Shown here: positions 46,346-54,425 of the stretch, one piece after another
Numbering within the stretch: the first letter of the stretch is position 1
Layout: each line of letters begins with the position of its first letter
Assembly: GCA_013285465.1 (NCBI GenBank)
Contig: CP053449.1
Coordinates: forward strand, 256,870-320,869
Direction: 5' to 3'
Length of the DNA: 64,000 bases
Origin: Pseudomonadota bacterium
Lineage (GTDB): Bacteria; Pseudomonadota; Alphaproteobacteria; Micavibrionales; CSBR16-224
Made by a program: the position numbers and the translations under genes
Notes under the pieces: model-generated
The model's input: only the letters and a program-made list of their open reading frames with translations
What the model was told of the DNA's origin: nothing
Database searches by the model: none

Positions 46346-46489
46346 TATTTCCCCGAATATATTGACATAAAAATAAAACCATGCTAATCAATGACGGTCG
46401 TTTTGATAAAACGACTCACAAGAATTTTTTATGTTTGGAATATCCGGCCACAGAAAAAGGCCGTATCAGCAAGGATTGGGTTTTTAAAA

Positions 46490-46840
46490 ATGAACAAAGT
46501 CACCAAAAAAGTCGTGGATGTTGCCGTGGCATATGCAACGGAGGAAGTCACAAGCTATTTGTATCAGGAATTTCAAAAAGCGGGCGGTGTTTCCGGCGTG
46601 GTCGCCAAAGTCGGCGAAGCGAAAGATTACGCGTTCGAGCGCGGCGGCAATATCGTCACAGCCGTTAAATCCGGTGATAAGGATGCCGTGTTAACCGAAG
46701 CCAAGAATGTTGCGGATGACGGTGTCGGCGCTGTTATCGGTGCGACACGTTTTGCCGGTCGCGGCGCAAAACATATTGGCACCAAACATGCCAATATGGC
46801 GCGCGCAGTGAAACGCTATATACAGGATTTCCGCAGCTAA
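46490..46840 (+). CDS. Small Ala/Val/Lys-rich hypothetical protein
   Basis: 116 residues from the ATG at 46490; AAGGA is about 14 nt upstream, rather far. Helical and basic (VTKKVVDVAVAYATEEVTSYLYQEF, KHIGTKHANMARAVKRYIQDFRS) with a glycine-rich centre (VGAVIGATRFAGRG). No Cys or signal peptide. A strong terminator follows, which supports a real transcript. Family unknown; a nucleoid or membrane-surface role would suit the composition but is speculation. Confidence 0.65.
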   Translation: MNKVTKKVVDVAVAYATEEVTSYLYQEFQKAGGVSGVVAKVGEAKDYAFERGGNIVTAVKSGDKDAVLTEAKNVADDGVGAVIGATRFAGRGAKHIGTKHANMARAVKRYIQDFRS

Positions 46841-46867
46841 AATGCTGATGAGCGCAACAGAATAAGC

Positions 46868-46894
46868 AAAACCCCGCGAATTTCGCGGGGTTTT
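46868..46894. terminator. Bidirectional Rho-independent terminator
   Basis: Arms aaaaccccgcga and tcgcggggtttt around a 3-nt loop. It lies between the plus-strand gene ending at 46840 and the tail of the hpd-fah-maiA-phhA transcription unit. Confidence 0.88.
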
Positions 46895-46959
46895 GACTTC
46901 TGGACGTTTTTAAGATGGTCTATATATACGCGACATACATAGTTATGTCAATATAAATA

Positions 46960-47295
46960 TTACTTTTGCGGCTTAACCGGCGGCGGCGTTGTATAGCGCA
47001 CATAAACAGGTTGGAAGAAGGTTTTGCAAACCGCGCCTTCGACTTTCTTGCCATTGGCTTCCGCCGTAAAGGCGGTGCGCATCGCGCCGGAACCGAAACA
47101 GTCTTTAAAAGAGGCTTTGCCGGTAATTTCGACATTTTGCAAATGTGCCTGATTTTCCAGTACATCGCGTGCTGTTGCTTCATCGGTATAACCGACGGCT
47201 TCCACACCGACCAGCCCGGCGGCAAATGCGGCAACCGTGCCGCCTAAGATTCCGCCGATAATTTTTTGACGTTTTGTGGCAGGTTTCTTTGACAT
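46960..47295 (-). CDS. Small membrane-anchored hypothetical protein
   Basis: 111 residues. After a basic start (MSKKPATKRQK) there is one membrane helix or uncleaved signal (IIGGILGGTVAAFAAGLVGVEAVGY), then a periplasmic part with two Cys (FKDCFGSG, GAVCKTFF), probably a disulfide, and a Pro-rich end (YTTPPPVKPQK). AGGAT lies upstream of the ATG. It is the last gene on the strand after phhA and the HNH gene, 12 nt downstream. Function unknown. Confidence 0.75.
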   Translation of the reverse strand: MSKKPATKRQKIIGGILGGTVAAFAAGLVGVEAVGYTDEATARDVLENQAHLQNVEITGKASFKDCFGSGAMRTAFTAEANGKKVEGAVCKTFFQPVYVRYTTPPPVKPQK

Positions 47296-47307
47296 GTTGT
47301 TATCCTG

Positions 47308-47694
47308 TTATTTCTTACAGCTGCGGTGTCCGGTTCTTTGGCACAATTTGCGTGCCAGCAGCCTGACATCGGCCTCGCTGTCTGCGCCTTTGGCGCGGTT
47401 ATAGATCAGCGCAACGACCTGCACATTCTTTTTTGTGTATCCCTTATTGGGGTCGATACGGTCAAGAGAGGGCGACCAGGGATTGGACTGGCCTTTGCCG
47501 CCGCTGCTTTCGTTAAAGTCGAAAGAAACGCCTGTCGCCTGGCATTTGCCCTTTTTCAGAGCGGCCTCGATAAATTCTTTACTAAGGGAGAAGCTGATGC
47601 CTTTGTCAGTGGCGCGCTGGCGGGCGTTCCAATAAAGCGATCCGGCTTTTTTGCGGATTTGCTGCTGGTGAACTTCGTCTGGCTTCTTTTCCAT
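47308..47694 (-). CDS. HNH-like endonuclease family protein
   Basis: 128 residues. GKCQATGVSFDF, then NPWSPSLDRIDPNKGYTKKNVQVVALIYNRAKG, follows the HNH-type pattern often seen in phage and mobile-element endonucleases (C..TG, SLDRID..KGYT..NVQ...N.AK). Only one Cys of a possible zinc pair is kept. N-terminal part is basic and helical. It lies 5 nt downstream of phhA, an odd place for a nuclease, and may be a remnant of mobile DNA or a domesticated gene. Confidence 0.78.
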   Translation of the reverse strand: MEKKPDEVHQQQIRKKAGSLYWNARQRATDKGISFSLSKEFIEAALKKGKCQATGVSFDFNESSGGKGQSNPWSPSLDRIDPNKGYTKKNVQVVALIYNRAKGADSEADVRLLARKLCQRTGHRSCKK

Positions 47695-47699
47695 GGGCG

Positions 47700-48653
47700 C
47701 TATGTACCCGCTTTTTCGGCGGCCTCCTGCTTTTGTTTCTTTCTTTCCGCCCTATTTGCCGCCGCCTTTTTCGCGTATTCACCCGTGCCTTTATGAAGAA
47801 CAATATCGCTGTCCGTCAGCTCTGTCGGCTGGATCGTCGGCAATTGACGGACTTCCTCGTAATAGGGAAGAAAGTCCGGCTTTGTTGCTTCAAATAATTC
47901 ATCAAAACTTTCGATGACGTGATAAGTATCCTGAAAATCATCAATGAAGAAACGGCTGCGCAGCAGGCGCTTCACATCGAATTTCACCCGGTTCGGAGAC
48001 GGGCTGTCGAGCGCGAAAACCGATTCCGTCGGTGAGGATAAAATTCCTGCGCCGTAAATGCGCAAACCTTCCGGCTCCTGAATCAGGCCGAATTCAACCG
48101 TGTACCAGTAAAGACGCCCGATCATGTAAACGGCCTTGTGGTCGGCGGCTTTCAGGCCGCCGCGGCCATAGGCTTCGATATAATCGGCAAAAACAGGATC
48201 AGCCAAAATCGGCACATGACCAAACAGGTCATGGAAGACATCAGGCTCCTGAATATAATCAAACTGGTCGCGGGTGCGGATGAATGTGCCGACCGGAAAC
48301 AGGCGGTTTGCCAAAAGCTCAAAGAAAGGCTCTACGGGGATCGGCCCGGGAACACCGACGATTCTCCAGCCGGTTCTTTCCATTAAAACCTTATTCACCT
48401 CGTCAAAATCGGGGATCTGGCTGTCATTGATGCCCAATGCTTTTAAGTTATCCATGAAAAGACTGATGGCACGACCGGGCAGGATTTCCATCTGGCGGTG
48501 GTAAAGATCGCGCCAGATCGCGTGTTCTTCCGCCGTGTAATCTTCCCAGCGCTGCGGGACGACGAAGTAATCCACATCACCGCGTTTCCAGTCACCCAGA
48601 TCGCTGTAATGACCTTCAAAAACACGGGAGCTGTTGCCGGTAACGTTTTCCAT
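47700..48653 (-). CDS. phhA: Phenylalanine 4-monooxygenase
   Basis: 317 residues, monomeric bacterial type with no ACT regulatory domain. It hydroxylates phenylalanine to tyrosine with tetrahydropterin. The iron ligands His141 and His146 are in EPDVFHDLFGHVP and Glu187 in YWYTVEFGL. The C-terminus has an added Lys/Glu helix (KKAAANRAERKKQKQEAAEK). The Shine-Dalgarno GGAGGAGAG is strong. Feeds the tyrosine pathway encoded just upstream. Confidence 0.96.
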   Translation of the reverse strand: MENVTGNSSRVFEGHYSDLGDWKRGDVDYFVVPQRWEDYTAEEHAIWRDLYHRQMEILPGRAISLFMDNLKALGINDSQIPDFDEVNKVLMERTGWRIVGVPGPIPVEPFFELLANRLFPVGTFIRTRDQFDYIQEPDVFHDLFGHVPILADPVFADYIEAYGRGGLKAADHKAVYMIGRLYWYTVEFGLIQEPEGLRIYGAGILSSPTESVFALDSPSPNRVKFDVKRLLRSRFFIDDFQDTYHVIESFDELFEATKPDFLPYYEEVRQLPTIQPTELTDSDIVLHKGTGEYAKKAAANRAERKKQKQEAAEKAGT

Positions 48654-48680
48654 GGTTTTGTTCTCTCTCCTCCGAGCGGG

Positions 48681-49358
48681 TTATGCCGTGGCTGCTTTAC
48701 GCAGTTCTGCGGGGGTATCGGGCTGACTGTGCGGATCGGCTTCAATAAAAGCCGGATGTTCCAGACACTTCTTCTCAACAGCCTCAATCAAGGGGAAACG
48801 CGACATATCGCAATTAAAACGTCTTGCATTATAGATTTGCGGAATAAGGCACATATCTGCAAGCGTTGGTGCCGATCCGCAGCAATACTCCCCTTTTGTA
48901 TGATACGGACTTTTATTAAGCATAATCTCGATTGAGGTCATACTATCATAAATCCACTTCTGATACCACTTTGTTTTTTCTTCTTCGCTGACGCCCAGTT
49001 TTCCCGTCAGATACTTCAAAACGCGCAAGTTATTGACAGGGTGGACATCGCAGGAGACGATCAGGGCAATCTGGCGGGTAAAAGCGCGCTGTTTTGCGCC
49101 TTCGGGATAGATGCTGGGGCCGGGATAGCTTTCCTCCAGATAATCAAGTATGGCAAGTGATTGCGTTAAAACATACCCGTCTTCAAAAACCAGCACCGGG
49201 ACAGCCCCTTGCGGGTTCATTTCACGGTAATCTTCGGCCCATTGCTCGCCTTTGACCAGATTAACGCCTTTTTGCTGATAGGGAATTTTTTTGTAATTCA
49301 GTCCGATGCGGACGCGGTAAGAGGTGGAGGAACGGAAATAATTGTAAAGTGTCAGCAT
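48681..49358 (-). CDS. maiA: Maleylacetoacetate isomerase (zeta-class GST)
   Basis: 225 residues. It isomerises maleylacetoacetate to fumarylacetoacetate using glutathione, which gshA/gshB in this window would supply. Zeta-class signature SSTSYRVRIGL lies at residues 10-20, with NPQGAVPVL and LTQSLAILDYLEE (GSH site). The C-terminal helical domain carries CCGSAPTLADMCLIPQ. It lies between phhA and the small paralogue genes in the same unit. Confidence 0.93.
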   Translation of the reverse strand: MLTLYNYFRSSTSYRVRIGLNYKKIPYQQKGVNLVKGEQWAEDYREMNPQGAVPVLVFEDGYVLTQSLAILDYLEESYPGPSIYPEGAKQRAFTRQIALIVSCDVHPVNNLRVLKYLTGKLGVSEEEKTKWYQKWIYDSMTSIEIMLNKSPYHTKGEYCCGSAPTLADMCLIPQIYNARRFNCDMSRFPLIEAVEKKCLEHPAFIEADPHSQPDTPAELRKAATA

Positions 49359-49382
49359 GATTCACAGCTCCTGTATTTGTAC

Positions 49383-49823
49383 TCACCTACGAAGAAAGTT
49401 GCGCAGATTGCGGTGTTTTAAATTCTGTGCGGCATTTTGCCGGTCTTTGTCTATTCTTGCCGCCATGTGGTCTCTTGCCGTGTTGATGCGGTCATAAAAA
49501 GGCTTCAGTTCTTTTGTAATGGCACTCATATCACCATTCCGGCCCACCAAATGCCCGATAGGTTTTGAGAGCGTCACAGTGGCTGCTTCACCATTTAAGC
49601 GGCGGATATTTTGTAAAAGCCAGATACATTCGCTAAGCCCGTTCCAGAAGATCGTCCCGTTATCATTTTTTGCGTCTTCATAGCTCATACGGGCCGTCGT
49701 GATTTCGACGGATTTCATGGCGGCTTCGGCACGGACGCGGCTGCCGTAATGGATGGCCGTCATTTGATTGACAAGTTCGTCTCTTATATCTTTTGCGCGG
49801 TAGTGCTGCGGCATAGATGTCAT
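49383..49823 (-). CDS. Hypothetical protein, second of a tandem paralogue pair
   Basis: 146 residues. Its ATG overlaps the stop of the upstream paralogue (ATGA, 49820-49823). Shared with that paralogue: an N-terminal Y..K.I..EL helix, (S/L).(E)C.WLL / FECLWVL, a LSKPIG / SLPRKL segment, LKPFYDR / LKSFYDS and the end QNLKHRNLRNFLRR / QQNQQRNNLRQFIKK. Mostly helical, no membrane segment. Sits inside the tyrosine operon between fah and maiA. No known family. Confidence 0.75.
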   Translation of the reverse strand: MTSMPQHYRAKDIRDELVNQMTAIHYGSRVRAEAAMKSVEITTARMSYEDAKNDNGTIFWNGLSECIWLLQNIRRLNGEAATVTLSKPIGHLVGRNGDMSAITKELKPFYDRINTARDHMAARIDKDRQNAAQNLKHRNLRNFLRR

Positions 49824-50299
49824 CTCTTCGGTCCCGGAGGCTTTTTGATAAACTGGCGCAGATTGTTGCGCTGTTGGTTTTGCTGATGATTGCGTTTTTC
49901 ACGGGCGGCGGCCAGTTCTTCCTGCCGTTTCACTTCCAGCTCACTGTCATAGAAAGATTTCAGGGCATCCGCCAGCGGACGCACGCTGTAATCATGGTCA
50001 TAGACATCATCCAGATAATCATCCAGTTTGCGCGGCAGGGATATCGGTGTATTTTCTCCGAAAGCTTCGCGGTGCTTATCCAACACCCACAGGCATTCAA
50101 ACAGCCCTTCGGAATAGCCGGAATAGTTTTTCTCGGCCGCTTTGTCGTAAGGAAGATGGCGGATATCGTTTTCAATACGTTCCATTTCGTAAAGTGACGG
50201 ACCCATACTGCCATACATACCAAGCGCAACAGAGGCGAGTTCTTCTTTTATGGCTTTAATCGTATAATTATGGGGTTTCGGCAGTGAAGGTGTTGTCAT
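49820..50299 (-). CDS. Hypothetical protein, first of a tandem paralogue pair
   Basis: 159 residues with AAAGGG upstream of the ATG at 50299. Helical; the C-terminal third is a Gln/Arg/Lys-rich helix (RQEELAAAREKRNHQQNQQ) ending RNNLRQFIKKPPGPKR. The LR(Q/N)F(I/L) basic end recurs in its paralogue and in the ankyrin protein at 27364. It is 20 nt downstream of fah, in the middle of a catabolic operon, with no evident link to tyrosine breakdown. Function unknown. Confidence 0.75.
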   Translation of the reverse strand: MTTPSLPKPHNYTIKAIKEELASVALGMYGSMGPSLYEMERIENDIRHLPYDKAAEKNYSGYSEGLFECLWVLDKHREAFGENTPISLPRKLDDYLDDVYDHDYSVRPLADALKSFYDSELEVKRQEELAAAREKRNHQQNQQRNNLRQFIKKPPGPKR

Positions 50300-50319
50300 T
50301 CCGGTTTACCCTTTCCCTT

Positions 50320-51324
50320 TCAGGCGGCGTTCTTCTTGGCGGAAGATGCCTCGTAACGTACAAGTTTCTGGTCAATTGCGCCGAAAATAGACGCGCCATC
50401 CGTATCTTTCATTTCAATGCGGATTGTGTCGCCGAAAGACATGAACGGGGTCGTGATTTCGCCGTTATTGATTTTCTCCAGCGTGCGGATTTCAGCAATA
50501 CAGGCAAAACCGTTGCCGGCATCCTTGTTGGAGACCGTGCCGGAGCCGATGATCGTTCCGGCGACCAGCGGCCGCGTTTTCGCGGCATGGGCGATCAGTG
50601 TCGGGAAATCGAAGATCATGTCATCACCGGCATTCGGGCTGCCGAATTTTTTGCCGTTATAATGCACCAGCATCGGCAAAGCGAGTTTTTTGCCGTCCCA
50701 TGCGGCGCCAAGCTCTTCCGGCGATACCGCCACAGGTGAAAAGGCGCTGGAGGGTTTTGACTGGAAAAAGCCGAAGCCTTTGCCGAGCTCTGCGGGAATC
50801 AGATTGCGTAGCGATACGTCATTCACCAGCATCACCAGTTTGATATGTTTTGCGGCTTCCTCCGGCGTAACGCCCATCGGCACATCATCGGTGATGACGG
50901 CGGTTTCCGCCTCGAAATCAATGCCCCATGCTTCATCGGCGGCGGCGATATCATCGCGCGGGCCGATAAAACTGTCAGAGCCGCCCTGATACATCAGCGG
51001 GTCCGTCCAGAAGCTCTCCGGCATTTCCGCGCCGCGTGCTTTGCGCACCAGTTCGACATGGTTGACATAGGCGCTGCCATCCGCCCATTGATAGGCGCGC
51101 GGCAGCGGTGAAGCGCAGGCCGCCGCATCAAAGGGGAAACCGTCGCGCTGCCCGTTTTCCAGCTCTTCGGCAGCTTTCTTCAGTTTCGGTTCCATTTCCG
51201 CCCAGTTATCAAGCGCGGATTGCAGTGTCGGCGCGATTTCACCGACAAAGCTTGCTTTGCTTAGGTCTTTGGTGACAACGGCAAGGCGACCGTCGCGCCC
51301 GTCTTTTAAGGATGCCAGTTTCAT
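50320..51324 (-). CDS. Fumarylacetoacetate hydrolase family protein
   Basis: 334 residues. Last step of tyrosine degradation, giving fumarate and acetoacetate. The metal site is seen in WGIDFEAETAVITDD (Glu138, Glu140) with NDVSLRNLIP, GFGFFQSKPSSAFSP and GTIIGSGTVSNKD. It is the bacterial FAH-like type rather than the longer eukaryote-like FahA. AAGGAG precedes the ATG. It follows hpd by 32 nt, which fixes its substrate well. Confidence 0.92.
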   Translation of the reverse strand: MKLASLKDGRDGRLAVVTKDLSKASFVGEIAPTLQSALDNWAEMEPKLKKAAEELENGQRDGFPFDAAACASPLPRAYQWADGSAYVNHVELVRKARGAEMPESFWTDPLMYQGGSDSFIGPRDDIAAADEAWGIDFEAETAVITDDVPMGVTPEEAAKHIKLVMLVNDVSLRNLIPAELGKGFGFFQSKPSSAFSPVAVSPEELGAAWDGKKLALPMLVHYNGKKFGSPNAGDDMIFDFPTLIAHAAKTRPLVAGTIIGSGTVSNKDAGNGFACIAEIRTLEKINNGEITTPFMSFGDTIRIEMKDTDGASIFGAIDQKLVRYEASSAKKNAA

Positions 51325-51356
51325 GTGCGTCTGCTCCTTTTTTCAGTTCGTTTTTT

Positions 51357-52424
51357 TTAAGCTTTCAATACGCCGCGGCGGATCTGGTCTTCTTCCAGCG
51401 ATTCAAACAGCGCCTGAAAGTTTCCTTCGCCAAAGCCTTCATTGCCTTTGCGCTGGATAATTTCAAAGAAGATCGGGCCGATCGCTTCTTGTGTAAAGAT
51501 TTGCAGCAACAGGCCTTGGCCTTCCGTCGGCGCGCCGTCAACAAGAATGTTCAGCTTCTGCATTTTTTCAAGGTCTTCACCATGTCCGGGAACGCGGCTG
51601 TCGACTTTTTCGTAATAGGTCGCAGGTGTGGTCTGGAAACCGATGCCGTTACCGTTCAGTGTTTCAACGGTGGTGTAGATATCATCGGTGCCAAGGGCGA
51701 TATGCTGGATGCCTTCGCCCTTATATTTGTGCAGAAACTCTTCAATCTGCGATTTGTCATCCTGCGATTCATTGATCGGAATGCGGATTTTGCCGCAGGG
51801 GCTGGTCATGGCTTTACTGACCAGACCTGTCAGCTTGCCTTCAATATCGAAATAACGGATTTCGCGGAAATTGAACAAATCTTCGTAGAATTTCGCCCAG
51901 ACATTCATATTGCCGCGCTGGACGTTATGGGTCAGATGGTCGATATAGGTCAGACCGCCATCGGCATATTTACCGCTTGTCTCTTCATTGACCATGTTGA
52001 AATCGACATCATAGATATTGCCTTTATCGCCGTAGCGGTCAACCAGATACAGGCGCGATCCGCCGATGCCTTCGACAACGGGGATTTCCAGTTCACCCGC
52101 ACCGATGGGGTTTTCAACCGGCTTTGCACCCATTTCAATGGCGCGTGCGTAGGCTTTTTTCGCATCTTTGACACGGAAAGCCATGGCGCAGGCGCAGGGA
52201 CCGTGCTCTGCTGCGAATTTTTGTGCAAAAGAATCGGGTTCGGCATTAATGATGAAGTTGATCTGCCCCTGGCGGTGCAGCGTGACATTTTTGCTTTTAT
52301 GGCGTCCGACCAGACGGAAGCCCAGTTTTTCGAATAAGTCGCGCAGCTCTTCCGGCTGGGGGTGCGCATATTCGACAAATTCAAAACCGTCGGTTCCCAT
52401 CGGATTTTCAAAAAGATCGGCCAT
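51357..52424 (-). CDS. hpd: 4-hydroxyphenylpyruvate dioxygenase
   Basis: 355 residues, two VOC domains. It converts 4-hydroxyphenylpyruvate to homogentisate. The Fe(II) ligands are His163 (TYIDHLTHNV), His241 (GIQHIALGTDDI) and Glu321 (PIFFEIIQRKG). The C-terminal GFGEGNFQALFESLE helix gates the active site in the family. First gene of the degradation unit, with AAGGAGAG and a recognisable promoter upstream. The next enzyme of the pathway, homogentisate dioxygenase, is not in this window. Confidence 0.97.
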   Translation of the reverse strand: MADLFENPMGTDGFEFVEYAHPQPEELRDLFEKLGFRLVGRHKSKNVTLHRQGQINFIINAEPDSFAQKFAAEHGPCACAMAFRVKDAKKAYARAIEMGAKPVENPIGAGELEIPVVEGIGGSRLYLVDRYGDKGNIYDVDFNMVNEETSGKYADGGLTYIDHLTHNVQRGNMNVWAKFYEDLFNFREIRYFDIEGKLTGLVSKAMTSPCGKIRIPINESQDDKSQIEEFLHKYKGEGIQHIALGTDDIYTTVETLNGNGIGFQTTPATYYEKVDSRVPGHGEDLEKMQKLNILVDGAPTEGQGLLLQIFTQEAIGPIFFEIIQRKGNEGFGEGNFQALFESLEEDQIRRGVLKA

Positions 52425-52468
52425 GATTTCTCTCCTTATAGCTGAAATGCTGATATTTGCTTGCCGCC

Positions 52469-52516
52469 AATGTAGAGATTTTCCGCGTAAAATGCAAATC
52501 TTACCTGTGCAGGTAA
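52469..52516 (-). promoter_or_regulatory. hpd promoter and adjacent palindromic operator
   Basis: Read on the minus strand: palindrome TTACCTG-N2-CAGGTAA (52501-52516), then -35 TTGCAT (52492-52497), 17-bp spacer and -10 TACATT (52469-52474), ending about 45 bp before the hpd ATG. A dimeric regulator bound next to the -35 box could activate or repress the whole hpd-fah-maiA-phhA unit. Confidence 0.65.
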
Positions 52517-52523
52517 AAGCCTG

Positions 52524-53270
52524 TTACAAACGGTGCCGTGCGCCATGCCGCAAAGTTTTGACGTCAAAGTCGGCAGGGGTGAAACTTTGATCTGTAGATG
52601 TTGCGTCAGGGCTTTTTGTGACGATGGTGACGCTGCCGCTGCCGATGACCTCAATTTTGCCATCCTTATGCAGAATAACAGCCGTATCTTCATCAAGGCC
52701 GATGCCGGTCTTGGACGGGTCGGCGGCAACAAGATTAAACAGGCGCGGCAACCGCCCGCGGTTCATAAAATGGGTATCAAAGATGATATCCTCCGCAAAA
52801 CCGAAGCCGTCTCCGGTCTTGATGCCGCCTTTGCGGCGGGCATCTTCCGGCGTGCCGCCTGTGACCATACAGGCTGACATCACAGCGGCACCGGCACTTG
52901 TGCCGGCAATGATCAAATCTTTTTCGCGGCGCTCCTGCAACTTGTCGGTGAAAGGGGTATCTTTCAGGATGCGCGCCAGTTTTGACTGGTCGCCGCCGGA
53001 GAAAAAGACGATATCAGCATGGTCAATACTGTCTAGGAAGCTTTGCTCACCGGCTTCTGCGGCGGTTTCAATGTGAGAAATTTCACAGTTTTTGACACCC
53101 AGGCGGGCAAAAGCATCGCGATAGGTCTTTGCGACATCGTCAGGATAGTTTGTGGCGGTCGTGATGACATGGACGCGTGAGGCGCTGTCTTTTGCGGCAT
53201 TCAGCACCGCGCGTAAAACCACGGCTTTATTCTGTTTGTCTTCGGCTCCGCCGATAGCAATCAGTGTCAT
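52524..53270 (-). CDS. Cyanophycinase-like peptidase (S51 family)
   Basis: 248 residues from the ATG at 53270. Serine-peptidase S51 marks: IAIGGAEDK start, FFSGGDQSKL, the nucleophile Ser125 in AGTSAGAAVMS, and DTHFMNRGRLPRLF with the catalytic His region, then GIGLDEDTAVI. Cyanophycinases cut beta-Asp-Arg dipeptides from cyanophycin; relatives degrade other isoaspartyl peptides. No cyanophycin synthetase is in the window, so imported or distant substrates are possible. Same strand as hpd but outside its promoter. Confidence 0.88.
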   Translation of the reverse strand: MTLIAIGGAEDKQNKAVVLRAVLNAAKDSASRVHVITTATNYPDDVAKTYRDAFARLGVKNCEISHIETAAEAGEQSFLDSIDHADIVFFSGGDQSKLARILKDTPFTDKLQERREKDLIIAGTSAGAAVMSACMVTGGTPEDARRKGGIKTGDGFGFAEDIIFDTHFMNRGRLPRLFNLVAADPSKTGIGLDEDTAVILHKDGKIEVIGSGSVTIVTKSPDATSTDQSFTPADFDVKTLRHGARHRL

Positions 53271-53413
53271 GGATGCAACATTCCTATATGTGTCGATGAA
53301 AGTTGTTATTAAATAACATAATATTGAAATTTTGTCCAGCAACGGGTAAAAAACGGCGGGTTTAAAATATTTTAGCTGTTTTCAGCACAAAGCTTTTTCG
53401 CCATAATGGCGCA

Positions 53414-54421
53414 ATGACAAACGAGGATGGAAAATTGCAGCAGAATAAATGGAAAACGGGACAGGTTGTCTCGGGCTATGGAACAATTCCGGCGCGGACT
53501 GCGGAAGATATTATCGGTGATAGCGGATTGTCGCTACCCTTCATTCCGCCTGTAGAAAGCAATCTGTCCGTCAGTTTCGAATTTTTCCCACCCAAGACGG
53601 AAAAAATGGAGGCGCAGCTTTGGGACTCTGTGGCGCAGCTGGCGCCTCTATCGCCGGAATTCGTCTCCGTGACTTACGGGGCCGGCGGTACAACGCGGGA
53701 ACGCACCCATGACGCGGTGATCCGTATTCAGAAAGAAACCGGCATTCCTGCTGCCGCACATTTAACCTGTGTCGGCTCCTCGCGGGAGGAAATCGACGAG
53801 ATTGCGCGAAGATACTGGGATGAAGGTATCCGCCATATTGTCGCTTTGCGCGGTGATCCGCCGGAGGGCAGTAAAACTTATGTGCCGCATCCGGGCGGCT
53901 ATGATTATGCCAGTGATCTGGTCGCAGGGCTGAAGAAAATCGGCGATTTTGATATCAGTGTGGCAGGTTATCCCGAAGTGCATCCTGAAGCCTTATCGGC
54001 GGAAGCTGATTTTGAAAACATCAAACGTAAGGTCGATGCCGGCGCGAACCGCATTATCACCCAGTTTTTTATGGAACCGGAATTCTTTCTGCGCTACCGC
54101 GACAAGCTGGCGGCGGCAGGCGTCACGGTTCCTGTTGTGCCGGGCATTTTGCCGGTCAATAATTTTGAAAGTGTGCGCAAATTTTCAAAAATGTGTAACA
54201 CCCATCTGCCGGACTGGCTGGCGCTATTGTTCGAAGGGCTGGATAACCAGCCGAAAACGCGTAATCTGGTTGCGGCAACGGTTGCGGCGGAGCAATGCCG
54301 CGTATTGTACCGGAACGGGGTACAGAATTTCCATTTCTATACGCTGAACAGGGCGGAGCTGGCCTTGGCGATCTGCCATATGCTCGGCCTGCGCGAGACT
54401 GCGGCAAAAACAGCCGGGTAG
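53414..54421 (+). CDS. metF: Methylenetetrahydrofolate reductase
   Basis: 335 residues, about 35-40 longer at the N-terminus than E. coli MetF. TIM barrel with SFEFFPPKTEKME (catalytic Glu region), SVTYGAGGTTRERT, HLTCVGSSREEID, LRGDPP and the late NFHFYTLNRAEL. It produces 5-methyl-THF for methionine synthesis. No Shine-Dalgarno is evident before the ATG at 53414; a later in-frame start would still keep the catalytic core. Convergent with the next gene. Confidence 0.94.
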   Translation: MTNEDGKLQQNKWKTGQVVSGYGTIPARTAEDIIGDSGLSLPFIPPVESNLSVSFEFFPPKTEKMEAQLWDSVAQLAPLSPEFVSVTYGAGGTTRERTHDAVIRIQKETGIPAAAHLTCVGSSREEIDEIARRYWDEGIRHIVALRGDPPEGSKTYVPHPGGYDYASDLVAGLKKIGDFDISVAGYPEVHPEALSAEADFENIKRKVDAGANRIITQFFMEPEFFLRYRDKLAAAGVTVPVVPGILPVNNFESVRKFSKMCNTHLPDWLALLFEGLDNQPKTRNLVAATVAAEQCRVLYRNGVQNFHFYTLNRAELALAICHMLGLRETAAKTAG

Positions 54422-54425
54422 TTTA

